Of a stretch of 64,000 bases of DNA, positions 8,871 through 17,458 are shown one piece after another (position 1 is the first letter of the stretch; each line of letters opens with the position of its first letter). The DNA is from Candidatus Gastranaerophilales bacterium HUM_1 (GTDB lineage Bacteria > Cyanobacteriota > Vampirovibrionia > Gastranaerophilales > Gastranaerophilaceae): the NCBI GenBank assembly GCA_002103105.1, contig DAAY01000007.1, positions 62,001 through 126,000 on the forward strand. Direction: 5' to 3'. Made by a program: the position numbers and the translations under genes. Below the pieces are notes generated by a model. That model was not told the DNA's origin. It searched no databases and saw only the letters and a list, made by a program, of their open reading frames with translations.

Positions 8871-9098
8871 TCACTTCAAAATCAGACAGTCATAGATTTT
8901 GTCAATTTTATCTTTTATTTCAGAAAATTGCGATTTCAAATCTTCATAACTATGAATAGACACAAAACGATTTTCTATATCTGACAATATTTCACGATGT
9001 TTTCGTTCCAATTGTTCTGGAGTAACAACTATCCGTTGTTGAACAAGAAAAACCACAACAACAATAATAACTGGGGAATAATACAATAATGATTCCAT
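8871..9098 (-). CDS. Small single-span membrane protein at the end of the phage cassette
   Basis: 75 residues. The ATG (MESLLYYSPV) is preceded by GGAAAGGA at good spacing; a longer frame exists but overlaps terL by 50 bases. Residues about 6-20 are a strongly hydrophobic segment (SPVIIVVVVFLV). The remainder is charged and predicted helical, with a heptad-like pattern (LKSQFSEIKDKIDKIYD). This one-span plus coiled-coil plan fits a small phage membrane protein such as a holin- or Rz-like component, but no family signature is visible. It is the last gene transcribed in the cassette, 16 bases after terL. Confidence 0.7.
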   Translation of the reverse strand: MESLLYYSPVIIVVVVFLVQQRIVVTPEQLERKHREILSDIENRFVSIHSYEDLKSQFSEIKDKIDKIYDCLILK

Positions 9099-9114
9099 AA
9101 AACAAATTCCTTTC

Positions 9115-10404
9115 CTACAATACAATCGGCCAATAAAAATCAACCAAATAAGAAGCCGCATCAAATGGATGTGATAAAAATTTCAATTCTCGTACTTGTT
9201 TGATTTGAGAATATGAAGGAATATCAATTCTTGAGCCGCCCTCAACGTATTTAAGATTATAGATATTATAAAGAAGTTTTTCGCATTTAGGAGAAACATA
9301 CAAACCAATATCCCCATTTGCATTACGGACTTTCGCATTGAATGCCGCAATTCTATTTTTTATCGGAGGATTAAAAGCTTTTATTTTTATCTCCACATCA
9401 TAACCATAAGATTCCAAACGTTTTTTAATAATTACATAATTTGTATATTCACTCGTGCAAGAACGATTATCACCAGAAGCATCGCCATTTACAATAATTC
9501 GACCTTTATGATTGGGATAACGGCGAAAAAATTCATCACAAGTTTTTGAAGTCGTTGTATTTTCAAGAACAAGTTCATCAAAATAAAAAACTTTATCCTC
9601 CGTCTTGTGAGCCAAAACCCAAGCCATAGGGTCAACATTGAAATCACAACTGATATGAACGTCTAAATTCTCTTGATATTTTACATCTCGAATATTTTCA
9701 TCTGAAAAATCTTTTACAACAAGATTTTGAGTATAATTTCCAGTTTTTCCAAGTACAAAAGTTTCATAATACCCTTTATCGTACAACTTTTTCAACTCAG
9801 AGCAAAAACCTTCTGGGAGATAGATATTTTGAGTTGTCGGAGCACAAATCACTCGATAATTTGGAGCCGAAGATTCAAAAAAAGTTTTATAAATCCATCC
9901 TCGTTGCATTTCAGGATTCGTATGCCCAAAAATTCTATAAGTAAAATTCTTCCATTTTTTAGGAATTCTCTGACGCATACGAGCTAAAAGCATCTTAAAA
10001 GTATCATAAGGAATATCCGACATTTCTTCTATCTCAACAAAGCCCAAATTTAAGGATTTTAATTTGTTCGGTTCTTCAAAATGCCTAAATAAAATTTCTG
10101 AGCCATTACGAAACACCAATTTCTGTTCAGTACTTACCCATTTGTAATCCACATCTTCAACAAAATTCATATTATCCAAATGTTCATAATATGATTGCAA
10201 AGTAGTATCTCTAACTAGAGTGTATGTTTGGGCCCCAACAAGCCCACGTATCCCAGCAAATTTTAATGCTAAAAGAATTCCCAATAATGAACCTGCAAAA
10301 GTTTTGCCAGAGCCATAACCGCCTTGGTAAACCGCAACATCCAAAGAATAATCGTGCGGAATTTCTAAAAATTTTCGTTGAGCTTCAAGTAATTTATATT
10401 TCAT
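9115..10404 (-). CDS. terL: Phage terminase large subunit (packaging ATPase/nuclease)
   Basis: TerL translocates DNA into the procapsid and cuts it. Its 429 residues are typical. The Walker A is GGYGSGKT at 28-35, the Walker B-like segment GFVEIEEMSD at 121-130, and HTNP at 161-164 is the probable coupling motif. The RNase H-like nuclease has acidic residues in ISCDFNVDP (Asp254), IVNGDASGD (Asp308) and HPFDAASY near residue 415. Every catalytic motif is intact. The neighbours are the small membrane protein downstream and, across a 520-base repeat island, the portal gene upstream. TerL is transcribed after the portal, the reverse of the usual terS-terL-portal order. Confidence 0.95.
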   Translation of the reverse strand: MKYKLLEAQRKFLEIPHDYSLDVAVYQGGYGSGKTFAGSLLGILLALKFAGIRGLVGAQTYTLVRDTTLQSYYEHLDNMNFVEDVDYKWVSTEQKLVFRNGSEILFRHFEEPNKLKSLNLGFVEIEEMSDIPYDTFKMLLARMRQRIPKKWKNFTYRIFGHTNPEMQRGWIYKTFFESSAPNYRVICAPTTQNIYLPEGFCSELKKLYDKGYYETFVLGKTGNYTQNLVVKDFSDENIRDVKYQENLDVHISCDFNVDPMAWVLAHKTEDKVFYFDELVLENTTTSKTCDEFFRRYPNHKGRIIVNGDASGDNRSCTSEYTNYVIIKKRLESYGYDVEIKIKAFNPPIKNRIAAFNAKVRNANGDIGLYVSPKCEKLLYNIYNLKYVEGGSRIDIPSYSQIKQVRELKFLSHPFDAASYLVDFYWPIVL

Positions 10405-10924
10405 AAATAATTTCCTATGAGTTTTAATTAAATTTTAATAACTGAGAAGAATTACGTATAAAACTGAGTGTTTGAGATACTTCGCTCCGCTCAGTATGAC
10501 GATGGACTTCTATTCTCCCTCCCCGAGGGGGAGGGATGGGGAGAGGGGTTGTTTTTTCATTTAATTTTAATTCCTTGTCCTCCCCATATGTTGTGGGAGA
10601 ACCGAAATCTTTGATTTCGAGGAGGGGGTAGTTATTATATAATTTGTTATTTAATTTTAAACGCCATTCTAAGGGATGTGCAAATCGGATTTTTGAATAC
10701 ATCTAGACAATTTCACCCGAAGAATCTCTTACATCACGTGGTTAAATCAAACCCTCTCCCCTACCCCCTCTCCCTCGGAGAGGGGAATAATTGTTACGGA
10801 AATATAGTTTCACATTAGGATTGCCCCCCAAGGGGAAGGAACATCAATAGAGGTACTTCACTCCGCTCAGTATGACGGATTATAAATTACGTAACATCTC
10901 TTCCCATTTAATTTATTGACTGGG
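10405..10924. repeat. Repeat island 2, between portal and terL
   Basis: No gene is seen in this 520-base gap. It contains an R5 copy (about 10478-10502), a partial R1 (10557-10629) with the CGAAATC-TTT-GATTTCG hairpin, an R2 copy (10713-10796; core CACCCGAAGAATCTC), an aggggaagg block, and a second R5 (about 10853-10876). A gap of this size between terL and portal is very unusual for a phage late operon. Confidence 0.85.
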
Positions 10925-12586
10925 TCACTTAGCAATAGACTTATCCTCCACTTGTGTCAAAAAATTATTTGCATTTTCAATCCCATATTGTTCAAGTGCA
11001 AATTTAAAACACTCAAGCCAATTAATCTTTGATGCAACTTCATCAACTTTTGCAAAAGACTGAACAACTTCAAACAATTCTTTCAGCTTAGACTTCCTTT
11101 CAAAAATAGCTTTTCTATCTCCATATCGATAAATATAATTAGCCCCTCTTACCTCATCATCCACATCAATAAAACAAGTTAAACCATTATCTAACACTGG
11201 GATACTCTCTGTTCCAAGCCTAAAATTCGAAATTATTTCGGCAGTTTTTTCTACCATTGGAACAATTACCTTTCTATTTATTGACTCTAAAATCATATTC
11301 AATCTTGCTTCTTGACCATATACAGAATAATTAATTTCTGTTGCCGTTCTATCATAAGCTTGAACATTACCTGACATATTTTTGAATATCCCAGTTGCAC
11401 TTTCGATAGTTGATTTGAAATAATTCAAGAAATCCCAACCTGTCATAGCTTTGTCAAATGATAGTGGGGTTGGAGTAGTTGTCATTAGAGCTGAATCATA
11501 TTCAATAATTTTTCCAGGAGAAACATCTTGTTGACCTTTAAAACATCCTTTTGGAGCTAAATATGGAGGATTCATCATCAACGCTAAAGCATCAAGTTGA
11601 TTATTCAAAATTGTGGAAGAAATATTATTCAAAATAAGAGCAACCCTTAATGGCGAAATTCCACGCCCAGTATCGGGACATTCAATAATATTTGCATGAA
11701 TAAACGGATTTATCACAAAAGGGTTATCTTCATAGCGAATAATTACACTTCTACCCGCAACAACTAGCAACTTATTTTTCAAAACTTCTCCATCTGGTAA
11801 ATTTATATCTCCCCAAAATTCCAACACCTCAATTTTTCTATCTGTATTTTTTGAATTGTTTTTACAATTTTTACCAGCCACCACTCCTTTCAATATTTCC
11901 AGCTTTTCAGGTGCTAACATATTATTTGACCTATTTGATTTAATCTCATCAATAGTCTGATAAGTTCTATAAATCTTTGAACACTTGTCCCAATTGTCCA
12001 CCCCATTTTTATCGAAAACAAAATCTTCGTAATTAATAAACTTAACCTTTGCATTGTCATAAACAACTTTATCCTCAACGATAAATGATTCTGTTGAACC
12101 AATAGCAATTTGTTCTTCTATGCTCAAGGGTCTCCTAACCTTTTTAGTTTTCGTTTCCCAACCAACAAATAAAGTTACTTCTCCCGTTTCAACAACAGAA
12201 TCCACAATCTTTTCCATCTCATCTTCAATTTTCATAGATTCAAATGTATTCACAAGCATTGCCTTTTGGCGATTTGCAAAAGATTGAGTTTTTGCATCAA
12301 CCCCAGCAACATCAAACATTCCATCTGGATGAGAATACAAATTTTGAACAATATGAGATTTCAAAGTTTGTGCAAGTTCATAAATTTCTGGGAGCTGAAT
12401 ATTTGCATCCCAACCATTCACTTTCGGGATGTCAGAGTTATAAATTGCATATCTAATTAAACGGTTATCAGAAAGTTGAGAAGTTCTATTTTGCTCATAG
12501 TAATCATATTTTTCAATAACATTGTTTATCAAAACTTGTTCATTATACAAATTCTGATTTTTGGATTTATTATTTTCAATTTTCAT
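10925..12586 (-). CDS. Phage portal protein (P22 gp1-like)
   Basis: The portal forms the dodecameric DNA gate of the capsid. 553 residues. The N-terminal half resembles podoviral portals (helical, then SLYSHPDGMFDV-like text and a wing domain), and the C-terminal half carries ALALMMNPPYLAPKG and the AYDRTATEINYSVYGQEARL block that is typical of portals (RTATEI). Orientation is the same as terL. The ATG sits after a weak AGGTAAATTT ribosome site. The assignment rests on length, the RTATEI block and the position between terL and the other virion genes. A close family level cannot be stated from the sequence alone. Confidence 0.88.
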   Translation of the reverse strand: MKIENNKSKNQNLYNEQVLINNVIEKYDYYEQNRTSQLSDNRLIRYAIYNSDIPKVNGWDANIQLPEIYELAQTLKSHIVQNLYSHPDGMFDVAGVDAKTQSFANRQKAMLVNTFESMKIEDEMEKIVDSVVETGEVTLFVGWETKTKKVRRPLSIEEQIAIGSTESFIVEDKVVYDNAKVKFINYEDFVFDKNGVDNWDKCSKIYRTYQTIDEIKSNRSNNMLAPEKLEILKGVVAGKNCKNNSKNTDRKIEVLEFWGDINLPDGEVLKNKLLVVAGRSVIIRYEDNPFVINPFIHANIIECPDTGRGISPLRVALILNNISSTILNNQLDALALMMNPPYLAPKGCFKGQQDVSPGKIIEYDSALMTTTPTPLSFDKAMTGWDFLNYFKSTIESATGIFKNMSGNVQAYDRTATEINYSVYGQEARLNMILESINRKVIVPMVEKTAEIISNFRLGTESIPVLDNGLTCFIDVDDEVRGANYIYRYGDRKAIFERKSKLKELFEVVQSFAKVDEVASKINWLECFKFALEQYGIENANNFLTQVEDKSIAK

Positions 12587-12998
12587 AAATTTACCTCATA
12601 TGTTAATTTTCGTAGTGTGTGATGATTGGGGTTTCACAGTTTGAGATGCTTCGCTCAGCATGACAAGAATATTATCCCCCCTCCCCGAGGGGGAGGGAAC
12701 AAGCAAGCCACGTCATTCTGAGGGAAGAGCAAGAGATTTTTGTATGAAGCCAAACAAATCCACCCGAAGAATCTCCTGCGAAGATTGATTAAATCAACCC
12801 CTCTCCCCTTCCCCTCTCCCTTGGAGAGGGGCGTAGCGTTACTTGCTCGATTTACCCCTTTCCTTTACTTGTTATGGTTAACCCCTCATCCTAACCTTCC
12901 CCCCGAGGGGAAGGAACACGACGTTCCCGTTATAGATACTTCGGCTTCGATCAGTATGACGTTCTGTACTCTCTCACAATGGAAAGTATTTTTACAAT
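12587..12998. repeat. Repeat island 3, between the GNAT gene and the portal gene
   Basis: Holds an R5 fragment (12650-12664), a CATTCTGAGG plus R2 copy (12710-12835; CACCCGAAGAATCTC), CCCCTCATCCTAACC with an aggggaagg block (about 12883-12918), and another R5 (about 12938-12963). An open frame across this island on the plus strand is repeat-derived and is not a gene. Confidence 0.85.
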
Positions 12999-13508
12999 TT
13001 ATTTTGAATACACTGCATAAATATCTATATCTTGCGGTTTACCCATCCTAAGAGTTTCAGACTTCAATGTCGTTTCATACCGAAATCCAGAAGTTTTTAA
13101 TAAGGTTGAAACCCTAAAATTATCAGGAAATACAAGAGCCTTAATTTTATAAATTCCAAGTTCTTCAAAGCATTTCTTCAAAAAAACTTTTGCACTATAA
13201 CGAGAAAAACTTCCCCAAGCCTTTTTATCCAAACATGTTAAAAGCTCAGCACAATAGAGAGTTTTTTCATCTCCACAAGGATTTTCTAATGCAACAAAAC
13301 CCATAAAATCATCATTATTATCCAAAACAACCCAAAAGAAAGGGAAAGATTGTTCTAAATAAAAACAAATATTTTCATTGAATTTTGCAAAATCATCTTG
13401 CAAATATTTTGAGTACTGAGAATAACACCTTTGAATATCTGGGATATAGTGCAAATTTAAAAACAGGTTTAATGAAGGTTTATATATAACTTGGACAAAT
13501 TTACACAT
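12999..13508 (-). CDS. GNAT-like N-acetyltransferase encoded in the phage cassette
   Basis: 169 residues with the layout of a GNAT domain: a central strand (FFWVVLDNNDDFMGFVALEN), a helix-containing middle with SRYSAKVFLKKCFEELGI, and the late strand-helix KIKALVFPDNFRVSTLLKTSGFRYE, where N and the hydrophobic run fit GNAT motif B. The Q/RxxGxG acetyl-CoA loop is not classical (KKAWGSFSRYSA in that place), so activity is uncertain. GNAT proteins are known between structural genes of several podoviruses, where they may modify virion or host proteins. The start codon lies 2 bases after the upstream gene's stop, and the ribosome site AAGG is inside that gene's end. Confidence 0.75.
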   Translation of the reverse strand: MCKFVQVIYKPSLNLFLNLHYIPDIQRCYSQYSKYLQDDFAKFNENICFYLEQSFPFFWVVLDNNDDFMGFVALENPCGDEKTLYCAELLTCLDKKAWGSFSRYSAKVFLKKCFEELGIYKIKALVFPDNFRVSTLLKTSGFRYETTLKSETLRMGKPQDIDIYAVYSK

Positions 13509-13510
13509 AT

Positions 13511-13858
13511 TTATACCTTGTACTTATAAAATTTTATGTACATATCACCTGCAACAAAAGAGTTTATCTTTTTATCCAAAAAATTTGCCCTTACAATATT
13601 TTGAGAACCCAGAAAACCCTCTGCTTGGACTCCATTGATATAAGATTTTGTTTTACTCGTCTTATTTATTACAGAATACAGAGAATTTTTAGAAAACAAT
13701 TTTTCCTTTGGAACAGATTTGAAATCCTCTACAACAACTTCATTTGAGCAAGAATCTTCAAGCTCTTTTTCAAAATTCTGCTCCGTTCTTTTGTTTACAA
13801 AATTTTCATATTCTTCATCATTCAGTAGAATTTTTTCAATTTCTTTATCATCTTTCAT
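13511..13858 (-). CDS. Hypothetical phage protein, 115 residues
   Basis: Unrecognised. The first two-thirds are acidic and helical (DKEIEKILLNDEEYENFVNKRTEQ), and the C-terminal 40 residues are more hydrophobic and strand-like (INGVQAEGFLGSQNIVRANF). The ATG follows AGAGGAAA. It is tightly packed between terS (12 bases) and GNAT (2 bases), so these three genes form one translational block. Its position suggests a head-assembly accessory protein, which is an inference. Confidence 0.7.
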   Translation of the reverse strand: MKDDKEIEKILLNDEEYENFVNKRTEQNFEKELEDSCSNEVVVEDFKSVPKEKLFSKNSLYSVINKTSKTKSYINGVQAEGFLGSQNIVRANFLDKKINSFVAGDMYIKFYKYKV

Positions 13859-13870
13859 ATAAATTTCCTC

Positions 13871-14302
13871 TTAAATCTTTTTATCATCCAGATTGGATAT
13901 AGTAATAATTTTGGCTTCCCTGTAAGACTCCCCAACAGAAGAAGAAAAGCCTAAATATTTGCACAAACTTTCTAACGCTTTTAAGCCAGCGGAGGAATCC
14001 CGAAGCTTTCTTTTTCCAGTAAAATTTCCATCTTTATCCAAAATATCTTCTTCCTCCAGCGAGAACTGTGCAATCTGCAAGAGCTTCTGAATTACATAAC
14101 CTTTAGGAACATTGAGAGCATCAATTTGTCTATTCAATTGATATTTAATCTCTCGAATAATATAATCCCTTGATAACAACTCTTGAGCAAACTCTTTTGC
14201 ATCTTCAACAGTAAAACCCGCATTCTTTACAGATTTTTCACCATCAAGAGTTTTGATATATTCAGTTACAAACTGTTTTTGCATAAAATTCAATTGTTTC
14301 AT
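13871..14302 (-). CDS. Probable phage terminase small subunit
   Basis: TerS recognises the packaging site on phage DNA. 143 residues. The N-terminus LNFMQKQFVTEYIKTLDGEKSVKNAGFTVEDAKEFAQELLS matches the pattern of Terminase_2-type small subunits: a tkkqk-FveeYl helix, an alanine-rich helix-turn-helix, and an A-x-LL. A central oligomerisation helix follows (IIREIKYQLNRQ). A TATAAT lies about 20 bases upstream of the ATG, suggesting its own promoter. It heads the block terS-115aa-GNAT. The family is divergent and short, so the call is probable rather than certain. Confidence 0.75.
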   Translation of the reverse strand: MKQLNFMQKQFVTEYIKTLDGEKSVKNAGFTVEDAKEFAQELLSRDYIIREIKYQLNRQIDALNVPKGYVIQKLLQIAQFSLEEEDILDKDGNFTGKRKLRDSSAGLKALESLCKYLGFSSSVGESYREAKIITISNLDDKKI

Positions 14303-14325
14303 ATCTTTACATTTCTTATTATAAT

Positions 14326-14426
14326 TTGTGTTTTTACTAAATAATTAGTATAATGTACATGCTATTTATATTTCGGCTAGTGTAAATCTTAACAGGGGGG
14401 AATGAAAAGGACTTCCTGTTTTTTTT
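14326..14426 (+). ncRNA. Possible small plus-strand transcript inside the phage cassette
   Basis: In the 126-base gap between terS and the neck-like gene (both minus strand) there is a plus-strand promoter-like pair, TTGTGT (14326-14331), 17 bases, TATAAT (14349-14354). About 40 bases downstream is a terminator-like hairpin AACAGG (14391-14396)/CCTGTT (14415-14420) followed by eight T on the plus strand. A 65-base RNA would result, pointing against the phage genes. The terminator is better supported than the promoter. Confidence 0.35.
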
Positions 14427-14428
14427 GT

Positions 14429-15070
14429 CTATTTTTGCCGAAAAAGTTTTACAACTGGAGAATCTTGAGAATATGCAGAAGTCTTTGATTTTAGGTTAAG
14501 TAAGGCTTCTTTATACATATTCGCCCAATACGCAAATTTTATATATTGAGGATTTGCTTTTACTCGCATACAAGTTCCATAAACCAAAACTTGTTCAGCA
14601 AATGGCATGGGAATTATTGATTCATCTTTTGGAGAAACAAAATCTGTTTGCTCCTTTCCATCCGATGTTTTAACGCAATTATTTGTGTAATAAATTACAT
14701 CACATTCAACATCTTCTGAAGATTTAGGGAATAATAATTTGTTTTGACAAACAGAATAAGTTCTACTCGGAGCAGAATCTGTTAAAAAAGGTTCAATGTT
14801 AGAATAAAATCTATACTTTCCCTTGTTAGACAAAATATATAAAATCCTGCCATTTACGGGATTTTCAACTTCTGTCGTATTAGATGGGATTAGTAATTTA
14901 GTTTTTCGTAATAGAAATTGCCAATTTTCAATTGCACAAATTTCTTTATTTATAATATTAAGAATTGAAATAATTCTTTTATGATCTTGTTTAACAAGTT
15001 CAGCAAAACTACTGACTTGTTTATAATTTAGTTCTAACAAGCATTTATTTATTAATTCTAAAAAATTCAT
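14429..15070 (-). CDS. Phage neck / head-completion-like structural protein
   Basis: 213 residues from the ATG that follows AAAAGGAGTAAAA; a longer frame upstream has no ribosome site and enters repeat sequence. The start MNFLELINKCLLELNYKQV and the segment NEICAIENWQFLLRKTKLLI are typical of the adaptor/tail-accessory (P22 gp4-like or tubular A-like) proteins of podoviruses. The C-terminal MPFAEQVLVYGTCMRVKANPQYIKFAYWANMYKEAL matches the usual helical end of these proteins. It probably forms the ring under the portal. This is inferred from pattern and context. Confidence 0.65.
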   Translation of the reverse strand: MNFLELINKCLLELNYKQVSSFAELVKQDHKRIISILNIINKEICAIENWQFLLRKTKLLIPSNTTEVENPVNGRILYILSNKGKYRFYSNIEPFLTDSAPSRTYSVCQNKLLFPKSSEDVECDVIYYTNNCVKTSDGKEQTDFVSPKDESIIPMPFAEQVLVYGTCMRVKANPQYIKFAYWANMYKEALLNLKSKTSAYSQDSPVVKLFRQK

Positions 15071-15688
15071 TTTTACTCCTTTTTGAATAAGTGAATTATA
15101 AAAATATTGAAGAGAAATTATATCAAATTCACTCAGTATGACGTATGCGGGTTTAAAGTATTCTCTTCGCAAATCTCGTCATTGCGAGCAAATGCAAAGC
15201 CCAGCTAGTTTAAAAGCTTAGTTCGCCATTCTGAGAGTTGAACAAGGGTGAATTTTGGATAAAACCAAAATTCACCCGAAGAATCTCTTACATCACATGG
15301 TTAAATCAAACCCTCTCCCTACCCCCTCTCCCTCGGAGAGGGGATTAATTGTTACTCCCCCCCAAAAAGAAAAACAATTTCACTTGCTCAGATTTACCAC
15401 ACATCCTGCCACTTTACTTGGAGAGGGGGTTAGTATTTATTGCTCAGATTTACCCCACATCCCTTTCCACTTGGAGAGGTTTTCATTTAATGTTAATTCC
15501 TTGTCCTCCCCATATATTGCGGGAGGACCGAAATCTTTGATTTCGAGGAGGGGCATTGCCTTACTTACTCAGACTAACCCCTCATCCTAACCTTCCCCCC
15601 ACAAGGGGAAGGAACACAACAGTGATACTTCGCTTCATTCAGTATGAAGTGGCATATTCACGATTAAAACGTGGGTTGCAAAAAATGA
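15071..15688. repeat. Repeat island 4, between the scaffold-like and neck-like genes
   Basis: This 618-base gap contains the most complete composite: R6 (15137-15235; TCATTGCGAGC and CATTCTGAGAG), R2 (15271-15354), several CCCTCTCC/GGAGAGGGG blocks, R1 (15484-15600) and an R5 tail to 15652. The first 120 bases of R1 (15481-15600) differ from 3781-3900 at only 4 positions by direct comparison. No gene is present. The open frames here are repeat-derived. Confidence 0.88.
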
Positions 15689-16345
15689 TTACTTTATAAG
15701 ACCTTGTTTTACTTGATCCATAATAAGCTTTTCATTTTTCGCAAATTCATCCACAGTCATTCTGCCAATATCTTCACGTGTGAAAATCCTACCATTTGCG
15801 GCATCTTTAGGTGCATTTTGAGCGTAAGAAGTCAATTTGCTTTTTGCCACAGCGTTCTCGTCATTCAATGATTTTTCATGTGCAGATTTTTTCAAATAAC
15901 CATCCACCGCAGAAGTTTCTAAACCCTCCACAATTTTGGCTATTTTCGAAATTTCATCCTTATCCATATCTAAATCCTTGATGTAATCTAGTACACTTGC
16001 TCTTGCTCCTTTTTTGAAAAAATCAGGATGTTCTTGAATGAACAACTCCATAGGATTTTCAGGAACTTGAACTTGTTCTAATGGAAGAGGTTGAACATTT
16101 GCATTTTGAGAAGGAACAGAGGTTTTAAATGCGTTTATTTCGTTATATTTTCTAGCCAGTTGAGTTATTAAATATTGTCCTTGACTTGTACTTATTGTTC
16201 CTTGCTGCATTAGCATTTGTACACGCTGAGCATCACATCTCAGAGCATCTTCCAACTGTTTGATTACATCAACATAGCCATTTGAATCTGGGTAAGAGGC
16301 AGTTGATGAAACACCGACTTGATTATTATTATTTTGATTTTGCAT
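15689..16345 (-). CDS. Scaffold-like phage protein
   Basis: 218 residues, highly polar, with Asn/Gln-rich ends and predicted helices. The middle has PMELFIQEHPDFFKKGARASVLDYIKDLDMDKDEI, and the C-terminus is FTREDIGRMTVDEFAKNEKLIMDQVKQG, a pattern common in capsid-assembly or scaffold-like proteins encoded beside coat genes. It is transcribed after the coat and the 82-residue protein, with 4 bases between stop and start. It would be lost from mature particles if it is a true scaffold. Function is inferred from composition and position. Confidence 0.65.
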   Translation of the reverse strand: MQNQNNNNQVGVSSTASYPDSNGYVDVIKQLEDALRCDAQRVQMLMQQGTISTSQGQYLITQLARKYNEINAFKTSVPSQNANVQPLPLEQVQVPENPMELFIQEHPDFFKKGARASVLDYIKDLDMDKDEISKIAKIVEGLETSAVDGYLKKSAHEKSLNDENAVAKSKLTSYAQNAPKDAANGRIFTREDIGRMTVDEFAKNEKLIMDQVKQGLIK

Positions 16346-16349
16346 AAAA

Positions 16350-16598
16350 TTATTCTCCTTGCATTTTTGATAATGAATTTATATAACTCACCGCAAGCTC
16401 AATAGAATCATCTATAAAACTTGATAAAATTACAGACACAATCATTTTCATAAATTCTGGTATTGGTAAATTCTTCAAGACATAATCAATTGCAACTTTT
16501 TTCTTTTGTTGCCCTTTACCAGAACCCAATTCTTGTTCTGCTTTAAGAACCGCATTTTTCGCAAGTTCTTTTATTTGTTTTTTAATATTCTCAAACAT
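16350..16598 (-). CDS. Small phage protein resembling the LLH-type holin domain
   Basis: 82 residues. The segment GSGKGQQKKKVAIDYVLKNL, followed by two hydrophobic helices (EFMKMIVSVILSSFIDDSIELAVSYINSL), resembles the conserved C-terminal part of Phage_holin_6/LLH-family proteins (GSG...K...AV.Y...., ending in an IE-AV..LN helix). The N-terminal membrane span seen in those holins is missing, so function as a holin is doubtful. It sits 8 bases after the coat gene stop and 4 bases before the scaffold-like gene. Confidence 0.55.
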   Translation of the reverse strand: MFENIKKQIKELAKNAVLKAEQELGSGKGQQKKKVAIDYVLKNLPIPEFMKMIVSVILSSFIDDSIELAVSYINSLSKMQGE

Positions 16599-16606
16599 AT
16601 TTTCTC

Positions 16607-17458
16607 CTAAACTTTTACAATCATTTTTGCGAGTGCTTTTGGTTGAACAGTTTTCGCTCCATACAAATACAAACCTCTAACCAAATCAGAAAAACTATCC
16701 TTATCCCTCAAGCTTTCTATTTTTGCAAGCTGAGAAGCAAAAGTGATAGCATCATTTGTACCCGCTAAAACATAATATTTAGAATCCACATCCAATAAAT
16801 TTGTGCTAACCAATACATCCATGCCTGCAATTCTTCCAATTGCACCCTCTCTCAAGGTTTCATCCGCAACTTTATAAGCATTGATAAACTCTGGACTTTG
16901 CAACAAATAAGATTCAATTGCAGGATTGATTACAACCCAAGGTTTAGCACCAGCTGAAACGGCATCTGAATTTTTTAAAGCGAGAGCAAGTTTCACAAAT
17001 TGTTCATAAATTGTTGATTTGTCTAAAGTAATCGGAGATTCTTCAGAGCCAACAGTATTTTCCACTGTAACAGATGTGTGCATTCCAAGCAAATAAGTAT
17101 CTTGAACTTCTTCAATTGCTTTCTTTGCATTCGCCAAATGAGCTTCCATAATATCAGCATTTGATTGAACTTTTGCAACATCATCAATTTTGAATGCAAA
17201 GAACTTCTTCTGGTCGATTTCTAACTCTTGAGAAGTTGGATTTAGAGATGAATATGTAATATTATCAGAAGTCAAAGTTGATACTGACACAGGAGCAGGA
17301 GTGATGATTTTAACTTTATCCCCTTGCTGTTTAATTTCACCTTCCCAATTTCTATTAACGCATTGCATCATAACGCAATTTTTTTCTAACAATTGATTTA
17401 ATTTTTTACTCCAAATTTCTGGAATAAATACGCCGTAAGTAGTTGTAAAATCTGCCAT
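16607..17458 (-). CDS. Major capsid (coat) protein, HK97/P22-like
   Basis: The main shell protein of the virion. The start taken is the ATG of MADFTTTYGVFIPEIW with AAGGAAA upstream, giving 283 residues; a 9-codon longer frame is unlikely. Typical features are the opening FIPEIWSKKLNQLLEKN, the GDKVKIITPAPV strand, the spine helix DIMEAHLANAKKAIEEVQDTY, a P-domain segment (PWVVINPAIESYLLQSPEF) and the terminal REGAIGRIAGMDVLVSTNL common to coat proteins. It lies next to the scaffold-like gene, as expected, but in reverse transcriptional order. Confidence 0.85.
   Translation of the reverse strand: MADFTTTYGVFIPEIWSKKLNQLLEKNCVMMQCVNRNWEGEIKQQGDKVKIITPAPVSVSTLTSDNITYSSLNPTSQELEIDQKKFFAFKIDDVAKVQSNADIMEAHLANAKKAIEEVQDTYLLGMHTSVTVENTVGSEESPITLDKSTIYEQFVKLALALKNSDAVSAGAKPWVVINPAIESYLLQSPEFINAYKVADETLREGAIGRIAGMDVLVSTNLLDVDSKYYVLAGTNDAITFASQLAKIESLRDKDSFSDLVRGLYLYGAKTVQPKALAKMIVKV

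Noticed and set aside
10424..10702. Minus-strand open frame in repeat island 2
   Set aside because: It runs through R1/R5 repeat sequence; similar frames arise in each island copy.
12740..13051. Plus-strand open frame in repeat island 3
   Set aside because: It is made of R2 and CCCTCTCC blocks and overlaps the 3' end of the GNAT gene on the other strand.
15255..15590. Plus-strand open frames in repeat island 4
   Set aside because: Translation of the R2 and R1 modules; the same peptides (HPKNLL) occur in island 3.
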